From Paraburkholderia monticola (GTDB lineage: Bacteria > Pseudomonadota > Gammaproteobacteria > Burkholderiales > Burkholderiaceae): a stretch of DNA of 64,000 nt. The notes under the pieces are model-generated. The model was not told the DNA's origin. It searched no databases and was given only the letters and a program-made list of their open reading frames with translations. Where the stretch lies: positions 62,001 to 126,000 of the forward strand of contig NZ_LRBG01000009.1 of assembly GCF_001580545.1 (NCBI RefSeq), read 5' to 3'. Positions within the stretch are counted from its first letter, which is position 1. Every line of letters starts with the position of its first letter. This document shows positions 8,533-17,407 of this stretch, piece after piece. The position numbers and the translations under genes are program-made.

Positions 8533-10716
8533 GTGAAGCTCTTATCCCGCCTTGGCGTGGCCGTGGTTTTGATCCACGGCCTGATCTCGCCGACTGCCTC
8601 CGCGCAATCCCAATTGAATTACACGACGTCATGGATCGGTAATAGTTTCGGATTTGGCGACGGTAAATGGATGCAGCAGGATATTCAGGCCATTAGCGTC
8701 GGCGCCGATGGTACCGTTTATACGAATTCGCCGTGGGACGAAAGCGGCAGTGAAATTGCCGCCTATCGCGCGGGCGATAAATTCGCGGTGGCCGGTTCGA
8801 CCCACGGCTGGGGCGCGGCCGGCGGCGACGCGGTCGCGGTGAACCACACATACCTGTATGCGGCGATGTCGATCGGCAACGAGAGCAACGCGCTGGTCGG
8901 CGCCGACTATCCGCCGGCCAATCAGACGTGGTACGGCATCACGCGACGCACGCTCGCGAATCTCGCGACCGGCGCGCCGTTTTCCGGCGGCATCGGCAAT
9001 AGCGCGAACGCGACGAAGAACAGCTTTGTCGCGGTCGAAACCGCGACGAGCGGCACCGACGCGAGCATTCGCGGCCTCGCCGCGACCGACAGCGAGCTCT
9101 ATGTGGCCGACACGTACGGCAACCGGATCGTCGTCTACGACGCGCAGACGATGCAGCCGCTGCGCTCGTGGAGCGTCGCGGCGCCCGCCCGCATCGCGAT
9201 CGACACCGACTCGACGTTGTGGGTCATCAGCGGCTTCGCGAGCAGCAACCTCAGCGTCCTGCACTTCCGCGCCGACGGCACCGCGCTCGCCGGTCCATTG
9301 ACGCTGCCCGCCGGCACCGTCCCGACCGACCTCACGGTCACGCCATCCGGCCAGTTGCTGGTCGCCGACAACGGCGCCGCGCAGCAGATTCTCGTGTTCA
9401 ACAAAGGCGCGGGCGGCCAGATGCAGGTGGGCACCTCGATCGGCACACGCAACGGCATCTTCCATCCGGTGCGCGGCGTGCCGGGCGACGTGCGCTTCAA
9501 CGGCATCACCGGCATCGGCGTCGACGCGGCGGGCAATCTGTACGTCGCGCAGAACGGCGAGGGGCCGCGCGCGCCGGGTTCGGCGTCGGTCGGGCAGGGT
9601 GCGGTGCTGGAGAGCTACGTGTATGGCACGCGCGTGCTGAACTGGCGGCTCTACGGTCTGACCTTCGTCGACAGTGGCGCGTTCGATCCGGCCACGCCCG
9701 CGTCCGTGTACACGGGCTCGAAGCGCTTCACGCTCGACTACAGCCAGCCGGTCGGCCATCAATGGTCGTATGCGGCGTTCACGCTCGACCGCTTCGATTA
9801 TCCCGACGACCCCGCGTTTCACGAGCCGCGCGGCGTGCGTGGCGAACCGATAGTGCGCAGATTCGACGGCCAGCGCTTTCTCTATACGCTCGATTCGGGC
9901 GCGCATTATCTGAACGTCTATCGCTTCGATGCCGCGCATGGCGAGGTCGCGATTCCGTCGGGCCTGCTCGCGCAGAATCCGCTGCCGGGCACATGGCCCG
10001 CCGGGCAGCCGACCTATGGCGAATGGCTGTGGCGCGACAGCAATGGCGATGGCGCTGTCGACGCGAGCGAGATCAGCAGCAATCCGTCGACCGGCAGCAC
10101 GGTCGGCAACGGCTTCTGGTGGGTCGACGATCCCGGCAACGTGTGGCTCGCGACACCCTTGAGCGGCGTGCGCGAGATGCCGCTGCAAGGTCTCGACTCC
10201 GCCGGCAATCCGATCTACACGTACGCGAGTTCGAAGATGTTCGCGATGCCCGCGCCGTTTACGCGGCTCGCGCGGCTCGTCTACGTCGCATCGACCGACA
10301 CGATGTATCTGTCGGGCTTCACGAGCGCGATTCCGTGGGACGCCACGCACTGGAAAGAAGCGGGACCGGTGCTCGCGCGCTACGACAACTGGAGCAGCGG
10401 CGCCCCGACCCTGGTGTACACGATCTCGCTGCCGTGGAACACGCAAAGCGATCCGCAGACGACCACGGTCGGCGTCGCGGTGGCGGGCAACTATATCTTC
10501 GTCGCGGAGTTGTACACCGATCGTGTCGACGTCTACGACGCACGCAACGGCACGGCGGTCGGTTACATGACACCGGGCGCGAGCGTCGGCGGCACGAGCG
10601 GCTGGGTCGACGTGTATCTCGGCATCAGCGCCGTCGAGCGCGATAACGGCGAGTACGTGGTGCTGGTCGAAGACGACGCGCGCGCGAAGATCCTGATGTA
10701 TCGCTGGACGCCTTGA
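8533..10716 (+). CDS. Secreted NHL/propeller-like protein with an EF-hand loop, function unknown
   Basis: A 727-residue exported protein starting with GTG behind GAAGGAACG. The signal peptide (MKLLSRLGVAVVLIHG.. ending TASAQ near residue 25) is convincing. The body contains repeated blade-like segments, for example LYVADTYGNRIVVYDAQTM, LLVADNGAAQQILVFN and GNLYVAQNGE, as in NHL or SMP-30-type beta-propellers. Near residues 502-513 is DSNGDGAVDASE, a textbook calcium-binding EF-hand/dockerin-type loop. No lipobox and no C-terminal anchor are evident, so it may be periplasmic or released. The upstream region is unusually AT-rich. The gene stands alone. Structure class and export are reasonably supported; the ligand or substrate is unknown. 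Confidence 0.7.
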   Translation: MKLLSRLGVAVVLIHGLISPTASAQSQLNYTTSWIGNSFGFGDGKWMQQDIQAISVGADGTVYTNSPWDESGSEIAAYRAGDKFAVAGSTHGWGAAGGDAVAVNHTYLYAAMSIGNESNALVGADYPPANQTWYGITRRTLANLATGAPFSGGIGNSANATKNSFVAVETATSGTDASIRGLAATDSELYVADTYGNRIVVYDAQTMQPLRSWSVAAPARIAIDTDSTLWVISGFASSNLSVLHFRADGTALAGPLTLPAGTVPTDLTVTPSGQLLVADNGAAQQILVFNKGAGGQMQVGTSIGTRNGIFHPVRGVPGDVRFNGITGIGVDAAGNLYVAQNGEGPRAPGSASVGQGAVLESYVYGTRVLNWRLYGLTFVDSGAFDPATPASVYTGSKRFTLDYSQPVGHQWSYAAFTLDRFDYPDDPAFHEPRGVRGEPIVRRFDGQRFLYTLDSGAHYLNVYRFDAAHGEVAIPSGLLAQNPLPGTWPAGQPTYGEWLWRDSNGDGAVDASEISSNPSTGSTVGNGFWWVDDPGNVWLATPLSGVREMPLQGLDSAGNPIYTYASSKMFAMPAPFTRLARLVYVASTDTMYLSGFTSAIPWDATHWKEAGPVLARYDNWSSGAPTLVYTISLPWNTQSDPQTTTVGVAVAGNYIFVAELYTDRVDVYDARNGTAVGYMTPGASVGGTSGWVDVYLGISAVERDNGEYVVLVEDDARAKILMYRWTP

Positions 10717-10810
10717 TGCAGGTCGTCCTCGCGCCGAACACGAATAGACGGCGGCGCACGATCGGTATATAACAACTTTACCGATGCACTCAAAGGAGCG
10801 ATGTTCGATC

Positions 10811-11068
10811 ATGACGCAAGACGTTTCTCCCCAGCCGCCCTCCGATGATCGTCCGGAGATCGCGCAGCTCGACGCGGCGCTCAGTCACGTCGATCAACAG
10901 GTGTCCTCGGGCGGCATTGCGTCGGGCGCGGCGAAAGGCATTGTGTACAGTCTGATCGAAACGCTCGGCGCGCTGGTCGGCGATCCCGATCTGCCGGAGC
11001 ATGCGCGTTCGGGTTACGAAGGACTGCTGGAGGCCGCGCGCGAGTTGCGCGCGAAGCTGGACCGCTGA
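10811..11068 (+). CDS. Small conserved-looking hypothetical protein
   Basis: An 85-residue soluble, mainly helical protein (QLDAALSHVDQQVSSGGIASG, then a helix ending LRAKLDR). I chose the ATG at 10811, which follows AAGGAG by about a dozen bases; a longer reading from 10784 would place that ribosome site inside the gene. No membrane segment, signal peptide or known motif is visible. An intrinsic terminator follows at 11125. Function unknown. Confidence 0.65.
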   Translation: MTQDVSPQPPSDDRPEIAQLDAALSHVDQQVSSGGIASGAAKGIVYSLIETLGALVGDPDLPEHARSGYEGLLEAARELRAKLDR

Positions 11069-11124
11069 GCGGGGCGCTGAACACGCAAGGCCGCTTCGGC
11101 GCGGCATCGTGCCGTCTGTGATAC

Positions 11125-11158
11125 AAAGCGCACTGTGTAACTCACCGTGCGCTTTTTT
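11125..11158 (+). terminator. Intrinsic terminator ending at the lysE-like start codon
   Basis: AAAGCGCAC (11125-11133) pairs with GTGCGCTTT (11147-11155) in a 9-bp stem and runs into a T-tract ending at 11158. It terminates the small gene at 10811-11068, but its last T is one base from the next start codon (11160), leaving no room for a normal ribosome site. Confidence 0.75.
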
Positions 11159-11159
11159 C

Positions 11160-11759
11160 ATGCTCTCTGCGACCGAGTTCGCGTTGCTGGCCACCGGTAT
11201 CGTCGTGGTCCTGGTGACGCCGGGCCCCACCAACACGCTACTGGCCGCGGCCGGTTTGCGCAACGGTCGGCGCCGTGCGCTGCCGCTGATCGCCGCCGAA
11301 CTGGCGGGCTACCTGGTGTCGATTTCCGCGTGGGGACGCTTCTTCGCGCATGCGGCGCATGCATGGCCGTGGCTGCCCTCGCTGCTGCGTGTGGCCGCGA
11401 GCTTGTATATCGCGTGGCTTGCGCTCGACATGTGGCGCCAGGCGGTCGCGCTGCCCGGCTCGACGCAGCGCGCGAGCAACGTGCGCACGCTGTTCGTCGC
11501 GACTTTGCTCAATCCGAAAGGGCTGCTGTTCGGCGGCACGATCTTTCCGGCCGTCGCGTTCATGCAGTTGCCCGCTTATCTGCTCGCGATGGGGACGTTC
11601 GTGTGCCTCGCCGCGCCGATCGCGCTCGCCTGGATCACGTTCGGCGCGGCGCTCGGCAGCGGCCGGTCTGGTTGGCTCGAGCCGGTGAAAGTGCAGCGCG
11701 GCGCGTCGATCGTGCTGGCCGTGTTTTCGGTGTCGCTCGCGTGGGCGGCGTTGCACTGA
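11160..11759 (+). CDS. LysE/RhtB-family amino-acid exporter
   Basis: A 199-residue membrane protein with about six hydrophobic segments. The LysE signature VTPGPTNTLLAAAGLRNG occupies about residues 18-35, the normal place, which supports the ATG at 11160 despite the absence of a Shine-Dalgarno sequence. The family exports amino acids or homoserine-like compounds. It is convergent with the thioredoxin-reductase-like gene, 17 bases apart. The start codon directly abuts a terminator hairpin, so expression may use a leaderless transcript or attenuation. Confidence 0.85.
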   Translation: MLSATEFALLATGIVVVLVTPGPTNTLLAAAGLRNGRRRALPLIAAELAGYLVSISAWGRFFAHAAHAWPWLPSLLRVAASLYIAWLALDMWRQAVALPGSTQRASNVRTLFVATLLNPKGLLFGGTIFPAVAFMQLPAYLLAMGTFVCLAAPIALAWITFGAALGSGRSGWLEPVKVQRGASIVLAVFSVSLAWAALH

Positions 11760-11776
11760 AAGCGCTGCACCGAGGT

Positions 11777-13507
11777 TCAGGCACCGAGCGCCACCGCTTC
11801 CCCGCTCGTCTGCGCGAGCAACTGGTGGATCTGCGCGACCACGGCCGCGCCTTCGCCGACCGCCGCGGCCACGCGTTTCGTCGACCCGGCGCGCGCGTCG
11901 CCGATCGCATAGACGCCCTCGACGGTGGTGCCGAGATCGCACGCCGTGGCTGAGCCGTCCGCGGCGATGCCGGTCAGCACGAAGCCTTTCGCGTCGAGCT
12001 GCACGCCGCAGGTGCGCAGCCATTCGGTGTTCGGATCCGCGCCGGTGAAGAGAAACAGATGCCGCGTGTCGAAGTGGTCGACGCCATCGGGCAGCGGCCT
12101 CTTCAGCGCGACCGACACGAGGCCCTCCTCATCGCCGTCGAGCCGGCCGATTTCCGAATTCGGATGCACGAACACGTTCGGCAGCGAGCGGATGCGGTCG
12201 ATCAGATAGCGCGACATCGTCGCCTCGAAACCGCTGCGGCGGATCAGCACGTGAACCTTCGCCGCGTGCGTCGCCAGATAGACGATCGCCTGGCCAGCCG
12301 AATTGCCGCCGCCCACCAGTACGACCTCCCGGCGCTTGCACAGCTTCGCCTCGACCGGCGACGCCCAGTAATAGACGCCGCGTCCGTCGAAGTGCTCGAG
12401 CCCGTCGAGCGCGGGTCGCCGGTACACCGCGCCGCTCGCGATCACGATCGCCTGCGCGCTGATGTGACCGCCACATTTCAGTTCGAGCCGATACGGCGAC
12501 TGCCCGCATTGCAGCGCTTGCACGTTGACCGGAATCGCGACGTGCGCGCCGAACTTCTGCGCCTGCACGAACGCGCGGCCGGCGAGCGCCTGGCCCGAGA
12601 TGCCGGTCGGAAAGCCGAGATAGTTTTCGATGCGCGAGCTCGCGCCCGCCTGGCCGCCCGGCGCGCGGCTGTCGAGCACGATCACGGAAAGTCCCTCGGA
12701 GGCGGCGTACACCGCGGCAGCCAGTCCCGCCGGCCCCGCGCCGACGATCGCGACGTCGTACACGTGCGAGTCGTCGAGATCGGGCAGCAGACCTAAGCGA
12801 GTGGCAAGTTCCGGCATGCTCGGATGACGCAGCACCGTGCCGTCCGGGCAGATCACGAGCGGCAGGTCCTCGCGCTGCGCGGCGAACTGCTCGATCAGAC
12901 GCAGCGCGTCTTCGTCGCGTTCGTCGAGCACCGAATGCGGATGGCCGTTGCGCGACAGGAAGCCTTGCAGCATCACGAGCCGCGCGTCGCTGCTATTGCC
13001 GACGAGGATCGGTCCGCCCGCGCCCTTTTCGATCAACGACACGCGCCGCAGAATCAGCGCGCGCATGATGCGCTCGCCGAGTTCCGCTTCGGCGACGAGC
13101 AGCGCGCGCAGGCGCTCGGGCGGAATCAGCAGCGCCTCGACGGCGTCGAGCGCGCGGCCGTTCACGAGCGAGGGTTTGCCCGACAGCTGCGCGACCTCGG
13201 CCAGGAAATGCCCGGCGCCGCGCTCGCTGATCACGACCTCGCGGCCGATGCCGTCACGCTGATAGACCTTCACGCGTCCTTCGAGCAGCACGAACATGCC
13301 GGGGCCGGTGTGCCCGGTTTCGAACAGCAGCTCGCCGGACTTCCAGTAACCGATCTCGCCGAAGCGGCGCATCCGCTCGATCTCCGCGCAAGTGAGCACG
13401 GGAAACATCTGATGCATGCGCGTCGACAGCGACGAATACGGCGCGTCGGCGACGACTCCCTGCTGTCCTTCTACCTCTTGAATCGAAACGTCCTGAGTCG
13501 AAAGCAT
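11777..13507 (-). CDS. Cyclic-nucleotide-binding domain fused to thioredoxin-reductase-like flavoprotein
   Basis: A 576-residue two-module protein. Residues ~20-145 form a CRP-type cNMP-binding domain (GELLFETGHTGPGMFVLLEGRVKVY), followed by a linker (~150-240) and an FAD/NAD(P)H oxidoreductase with GxGxxG in VAIVGAGPAGLAAAVYAA (~250) and a second nucleotide motif VVLVGGGNSAGQAI (~390). Family members normally carry a CxxC redox pair in front of the NADPH motif; here the equivalent stretch reads GVYYWASPVEAKLC, so that disulfide is absent. The start at 13507 is fixed by AAGGAGCGG upstream. Possible roles are a ferredoxin/flavodoxin-type reductase or a redox sensor gated by a nucleotide. The architecture is clear; the function is not. 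Confidence 0.85.
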   Translation of the reverse strand: MLSTQDVSIQEVEGQQGVVADAPYSSLSTRMHQMFPVLTCAEIERMRRFGEIGYWKSGELLFETGHTGPGMFVLLEGRVKVYQRDGIGREVVISERGAGHFLAEVAQLSGKPSLVNGRALDAVEALLIPPERLRALLVAEAELGERIMRALILRRVSLIEKGAGGPILVGNSSDARLVMLQGFLSRNGHPHSVLDERDEDALRLIEQFAAQREDLPLVICPDGTVLRHPSMPELATRLGLLPDLDDSHVYDVAIVGAGPAGLAAAVYAASEGLSVIVLDSRAPGGQAGASSRIENYLGFPTGISGQALAGRAFVQAQKFGAHVAIPVNVQALQCGQSPYRLELKCGGHISAQAIVIASGAVYRRPALDGLEHFDGRGVYYWASPVEAKLCKRREVVLVGGGNSAGQAIVYLATHAAKVHVLIRRSGFEATMSRYLIDRIRSLPNVFVHPNSEIGRLDGDEEGLVSVALKRPLPDGVDHFDTRHLFLFTGADPNTEWLRTCGVQLDAKGFVLTGIAADGSATACDLGTTVEGVYAIGDARAGSTKRVAAAVGEGAAVVAQIHQLLAQTSGEAVALGA

Positions 13508-13625
13508 TGAACCGCTCCTTCGATGTTCATTGCACGATTGAACGGGAGGCAAGGCGGCGCGCGCCCGCATGCCGGGGCGAGCCCTGCCGCGCGCTTCAGG
13601 CGGACGATGCCGCCGCTCGTTCCAG

Positions 13626-14618
13626 CTAGACGGCCTTGGGCGCGATGTCGTCGATCGCGACTTCCGGCGGGTGTGTATCGGGAAGCGAGTCGACCGGCTT
13701 GCCCGAGTCGCGCCACGCTTCCATGCCGCCGCGCAGCGGCAGCACGTCGGAGAAGCCGGCTTCGTTGAGCTGCTTGGCCATCCATGCCGCGGAAATTTCG
13801 TTCGGGCAGGAGCAGTAGATCACCAGCTTCTGATCGTGCGCATAAGTGGCGACGATTTCGTCGAGTTGCCGTTCGTCGGCGAATTGCGCGCCTGGAATCA
13901 CGAACGGGTCGAGCTTGCGCTTTTCCTGCGAACGAATGTCGAACACGATCGGCGCCTCGCCGGCCGTGTACAGCTTCGCGAGTTCGTCGACCTCGATGCG
14001 CGCGGACGCGAGCTTCGCGATCAACTGACGGCGCCGGATCCACCGGTACACCGCGTACAGCAACAGCAGCGCGACGACGACGAGTGCCGCCGTGCGTCCC
14101 AGCCGCCCGGCGATCGCGAACAGCATGTCGATCTGCCGCGCGAACAGCGCGCCGATGATGAGCCCGGTGCCGGACCACAGCGCGGCACCGACGCCGTCGT
14201 AGGTGAGAAAGGTCCGGTAGCGCGTGTGCATCGCGCCGGCCATCGGAATCGACACGATCGACAGTCCCGGCACGAACTTCGCGACCGCGAGCACCCGCAC
14301 GCCCCAGCGACCGAAGAAGCGCTCGGTTTTCTTCACGCAGGTGTCGCGCGACAGCGACAGCCGGCAGATCGTCTTCAGCGTATTGCCGCCGTAGATGCGT
14401 CCCGCGAGGTACCACGCGCTGTCGCCGATCAGCGTCGCGAAGATCGACAGCACGAGGACCGGCAGCAATTGCGTGCCGACCGAGCCGGGGTGCATCGCGG
14501 CCATCGCGCCGAACAGCACGAGCGACGGCATCGCCGGCACCGGCAGTCCGAGCGCGGCGGCCAGCACGTTGACGAAGACGAGCGCCGGTCCGTATTGCTC
14601 GACGAGTTCATGTAGCAT
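13626..14618 (-). CDS. DedA-family membrane protein fused to a rhodanese domain
   Basis: A 330-residue fusion. Residues 1-200 are a DedA/SNARE-associated membrane domain (GDSAWYLAGRIYG and the FVPGLSIVSIPMAGAM core), the family linked to undecaprenyl-phosphate or phospholipid flipping and membrane homeostasis. After a membrane segment at about 177-195 and a basic stretch comes a rhodanese domain (~215-315, FDIRSQEKR; active-site loop YCSCPNE with Cys near 268; then LRGGMEAW). The rhodanese part probably faces the cytoplasm. It is transcribed in the same direction as the cNMP/flavoprotein gene, 118 bases upstream of it, so a shared redox or sulfur role is possible. Confidence 0.88.
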   Translation of the reverse strand: MLHELVEQYGPALVFVNVLAAALGLPVPAMPSLVLFGAMAAMHPGSVGTQLLPVLVLSIFATLIGDSAWYLAGRIYGGNTLKTICRLSLSRDTCVKKTERFFGRWGVRVLAVAKFVPGLSIVSIPMAGAMHTRYRTFLTYDGVGAALWSGTGLIIGALFARQIDMLFAIAGRLGRTAALVVVALLLLYAVYRWIRRRQLIAKLASARIEVDELAKLYTAGEAPIVFDIRSQEKRKLDPFVIPGAQFADERQLDEIVATYAHDQKLVIYCSCPNEISAAWMAKQLNEAGFSDVLPLRGGMEAWRDSGKPVDSLPDTHPPEVAIDDIAPKAV

Positions 14619-15025
14619 CGGTTTAACATCCGCGACCCTTGCGGGTGCAGCGCGCTAAGGAATGCAAAGGAGAATGCAAGGATTATGGACGTATTTTCGA
14701 GACGTGCAAACGGCCCGGAAATCGGCCGGTCATCCGACGGGGATCGAACCGGCATGGGCGCGGCATCCCCGAAGATACAAGCGTGGCGATAGCTTATGAC
14801 AACGTGCTGAAGGCAGCGAAAGCGCGGGTAATGAAATGCGCGAAAGCGCGTGCTAAAACCCGTAGGAAAGCGTCGATTGGCTGTGTGAGCGGAACAAACG
14901 GCGGCACGGCGACGCGCGCAGGCGCGTCCCATGCAAATAATCCCGCGCGTGTGCGTCGAACTGCGACGCGACGGGCGCGAGAGGCAGACGAGTCACGGGA
15001 CGGTCCCGCCCGCCGCGCGCCTCAT
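14619..15025. other. Intergenic region without a supported gene
   Basis: About 400 bases between the DedA-rhodanese start and the end of the 83-residue gene. It presumably holds the dedA promoter. A plus-strand open frame covers it, but its composition is basic and low-complexity and it runs antisense through the next gene, so I do not call it. Confidence 0.5.
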
Positions 15026-15277
15026 TCACTGACGATGATTGTGTTGCTCGCCCGGCAACTCGGCGCCATGCGCGCGGATCGCGGCAATCAGCTCCGCGGG
15101 CGTGATTTCGTAGCGCACTTCACGATGGATGCCCGGCTTGCGCTCATCGACCTCGATCAGCAGGATGCCTTTGCCGTCTTCGGTCGATTCGAGGCGCAGC
15201 GAGCGAAGTTCGCGCGCCGTTGCGTCGTCGTATTCGGTGAGCAGGGCCATTGACCCGGAGGACCCGGTGATGCGCAT
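15026..15277 (-). CDS. Small conserved-looking hypothetical protein
   Basis: An 83-residue acidic soluble protein with alternating beta and helix (ALLTEYDDATARELRSLRLE, ILLIEVDERKPG, EVRYEITPAELIAAIRAHG). The ATG at 15277 is preceded by AAGGA at proper spacing; an internal Met at 15250 lacks one. No signal peptide or catalytic motif is seen. Function unknown; the even charge pattern and good codon use argue that it is real. Confidence 0.65.
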   Translation of the reverse strand: MRITGSSGSMALLTEYDDATARELRSLRLESTEDGKGILLIEVDERKPGIHREVRYEITPAELIAAIRAHGAELPGEQHNHRQ

Positions 15278-15612
15278 CGAAGTTGTCCTTGTTGCGTTGG
15301 TGATGGAACCATTGTACGGGGCGGATGGCGTGCCGTCTGCCGCGCCGTCGTGCCGTGTTGCGTCTGCCTCTGTCTCGCCCGGGTTTGAGTCGAGTATGAT
15401 GCCGCCGCTCGCGCATTCGCGCTCGCTTTGCGTCCAGTCAGTTTAACGCGACTCGATGTCGGGACGGACGCATTTTTCATGCCCCGCCAGGGTGTGATGC
15501 GGGTTCGGGTTTTGTCATGCAGGTGACGCGGGGGCGGGCTAGCACGCGCACAGCGGTCCGGTGCGCCTCGCGACCCGAGTCGATGAAGCGCGCCGTTGCC
15601 GGTGGCGTCGTC

Positions 15613-15635
15613 TCCCGGATTTCCTCACCTTTCGC
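15613..15635 (+). repeat. Copy of 23-bp interspersed intergenic repeat
   Basis: TCCCGGATTT followed by CCTCACCTTTCGC; the last 13 bases are identical to the 22284 copy. It lies in the ~550-base gap between the 83-residue gene and the GntP gene, which otherwise holds only the terminator at 15654. Confidence 0.55.
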
Positions 15636-15653
15636 AGCCATTTCGAACCCGCC

Positions 15654-15683
15654 AAAAAATAGCCCGTCCGGTTTGGGACGGGC
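15654..15683 (-). terminator. Intrinsic terminator of the GntP permease gene
   Basis: On the minus strand, GCCCGTCC (15683-15676) and GGACGGGC (15669-15662) form an 8-bp stem with a 6-base loop, followed by a run of six T (15659-15654). It lies 145 bases beyond the stop of the GntP-like gene. Confidence 0.75.
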
Positions 15684-15827
15684 CGTTAAACGCCGTTGTT
15701 ACTCGGGTCAGCCTGCCCTTGCAACGATTGGGCGCTGACAACTCCATCCTCGTGCTTCGGCGGCGTGCTGTCGAGGTGGGAGTAATGCGGATCTATCAGA
15801 TCAAAGGACAGTTTTCCGCTTCGACAT

Positions 15828-17228
15828 TCACACCAGGCCGGTCGCGTAGTACACCGCGATCACGAAGAACACGGCGAGCGTCTTGATCACGGTGACCGCG
15901 AAGATGTCGCGATACGACTGCCGATGGGTCAGGCCCGTCACCGCGAGCAGCGTAATCACCGCGCCGTTGTGCGGCAGCGTATCCATGCCGCCGCTCGCCA
16001 TCGCGACCACGCGATGCAGTACCTCGAGCGGAATATTCGCGGCTTGCGCGCCCTTGATGAACGTATCCGACATCGCGGCGAGCGCAATGCTCATACCGCC
16101 CGACGCCGAACCCGTGATGCCCGCCAGCGTGCTGACCGACACCGCCGCGTTGACGAGCGGATTCGGAATGCTCTTCAGCGCATTGCTGACGACGAGAAAG
16201 CCCGGCAGCGCTGCGATCACGCCGCCGAAGCCATATTCCGACGCGGTGTTCAGCGATGCCAGCAGCGCGCCCGCCACCGCGGCCTTCGTGCCGACCGCGA
16301 AGCGCTGGCTGACGCGACCGAACGCCGTCACGACGACCATCACGATGCCGAGCAGCAGCGCGCCCAGCACGGCCCAAATTCCGACCAGCGCCTTGACGCT
16401 GGTTTCGACCGGCGCGTGCAGGCCCGGCAGGATGTCCGGCGTGACCGTGAAGGTCGGGCCGTACCAGGTCGGAATCCAGCGCGTCAGCAGGAAGTTCGAA
16501 ACGCCGACCACGACGAGCGGCGCCACCGCCAGCAGCGGATGCGGCAGCTGCTTCGATTCGACGCGCTCCGGCTCGTTGACGAGTTCGGTGCCGTAACCCT
16601 CGCCGGTCGCCATCGCGGCGCGGCGGCGCCATTCCAGATACGACAGACCGACCACGATGATGAACAGCGAGCCGATCACGCCCAGCGTCGGCGCGGCCCA
16701 CGAGGTGGTCTTGAAGAACGTGGTCGGGATGATGTTCTGGATCTGCGGCGTGCCGGGCAGCGAGTCCATCGTGAACGAGAACGCGCCGAGCGCGATCGCG
16801 CCGGGCATCAGCCGCTTCGGAATGTTGCTCTGGCGATACAGCTCGGCCGCGAACGGATAGACCGCGAACACGACGACGAACAGCGAGACGCCGCCATAGG
16901 TGAGCAGCGCGCATACCGCGACGATCACGGCATTTGCGCGCGAACGGCCGATATAGCGGATCGCGGCCGCGACGATCGACTCCGAGAAGCCCGATAGCTC
17001 GATCACTTTGCCGAACACGGCGCCGAGCAGAAACACCGGGAAGTACAGCTTGACGAAGCCGACCATCTTGTCCATGAAGATGCTCGTGAAGACCGGCGCG
17101 ACGGCGGCGGGCTCGGTGAGCAGGACGGCGGCGAGCGCCGCGATCGGCGCGAACAGGATCACGCTGTAGCCGCGATACGCGGCGAACATCAGAAACGCCA
17201 GCGCGGCGATAACGATGAGAAAGGTCAT
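15828..17228 (-). CDS. GntP-family permease (gluconate or organic-acid symporter)
   Basis: A 466-residue inner-membrane protein with about 12 hydrophobic segments, of the GntP group of proton symporters for gluconate, D-hydroxybutyrate and similar acids. Recognisable features are the early PVFLLGAVFGKVIELSGF and the C-terminal SGGMDTLPHNGAVITLL. The ATG at 17228 has TAGGAGA at ideal spacing. It is divergent from a sigma-54 activator; the 250-base gap holds a triple half-site operator (17408-17444). By analogy with hydroxybutyrate or gluconate systems the activator would induce this carrier, but no -24/-12 promoter could be found. Confidence 0.88.
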   Translation of the reverse strand: MTFLIVIAALAFLMFAAYRGYSVILFAPIAALAAVLLTEPAAVAPVFTSIFMDKMVGFVKLYFPVFLLGAVFGKVIELSGFSESIVAAAIRYIGRSRANAVIVAVCALLTYGGVSLFVVVFAVYPFAAELYRQSNIPKRLMPGAIALGAFSFTMDSLPGTPQIQNIIPTTFFKTTSWAAPTLGVIGSLFIIVVGLSYLEWRRRAAMATGEGYGTELVNEPERVESKQLPHPLLAVAPLVVVGVSNFLLTRWIPTWYGPTFTVTPDILPGLHAPVETSVKALVGIWAVLGALLLGIVMVVVTAFGRVSQRFAVGTKAAVAGALLASLNTASEYGFGGVIAALPGFLVVSNALKSIPNPLVNAAVSVSTLAGITGSASGGMSIALAAMSDTFIKGAQAANIPLEVLHRVVAMASGGMDTLPHNGAVITLLAVTGLTHRQSYRDIFAVTVIKTLAVFFVIAVYYATGLV

Positions 17229-17407
17229 TGAGTCTCCTAACCTTGGTTGTTCTACATTTTTGCCGTCCTGATGAAGCGACGGCGCGGCGCGGCGGCGGCC
17301 CAGGGCAACGTCGGCGGATTGTACCCAAACGTCTCTATAACGGGACTCAAATCCGCTGGATCTACCGTGAAACCAGGGTAAATCTTGATATATAAGGCTT
17401 GCCCGCG

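Noticed and set aside
8629..10812. 727-codon open frame antisense to the secreted protein gene
   Set aside because: A GC-rich shadow frame: basic, low-complexity, no ribosome site, and fully overlapped by a gene with a signal peptide and propeller motifs.
14639..15253. 204-codon plus-strand frame
   Set aside because: Lys/Arg/Ala-rich with no fold and runs antisense through the 83-residue gene, which has a better ribosome site.
17229..17407. Sigma-54 promoter for the GntP permease
   Set aside because: No GG-N10-GC element with acceptable flanks could be found on the minus strand.
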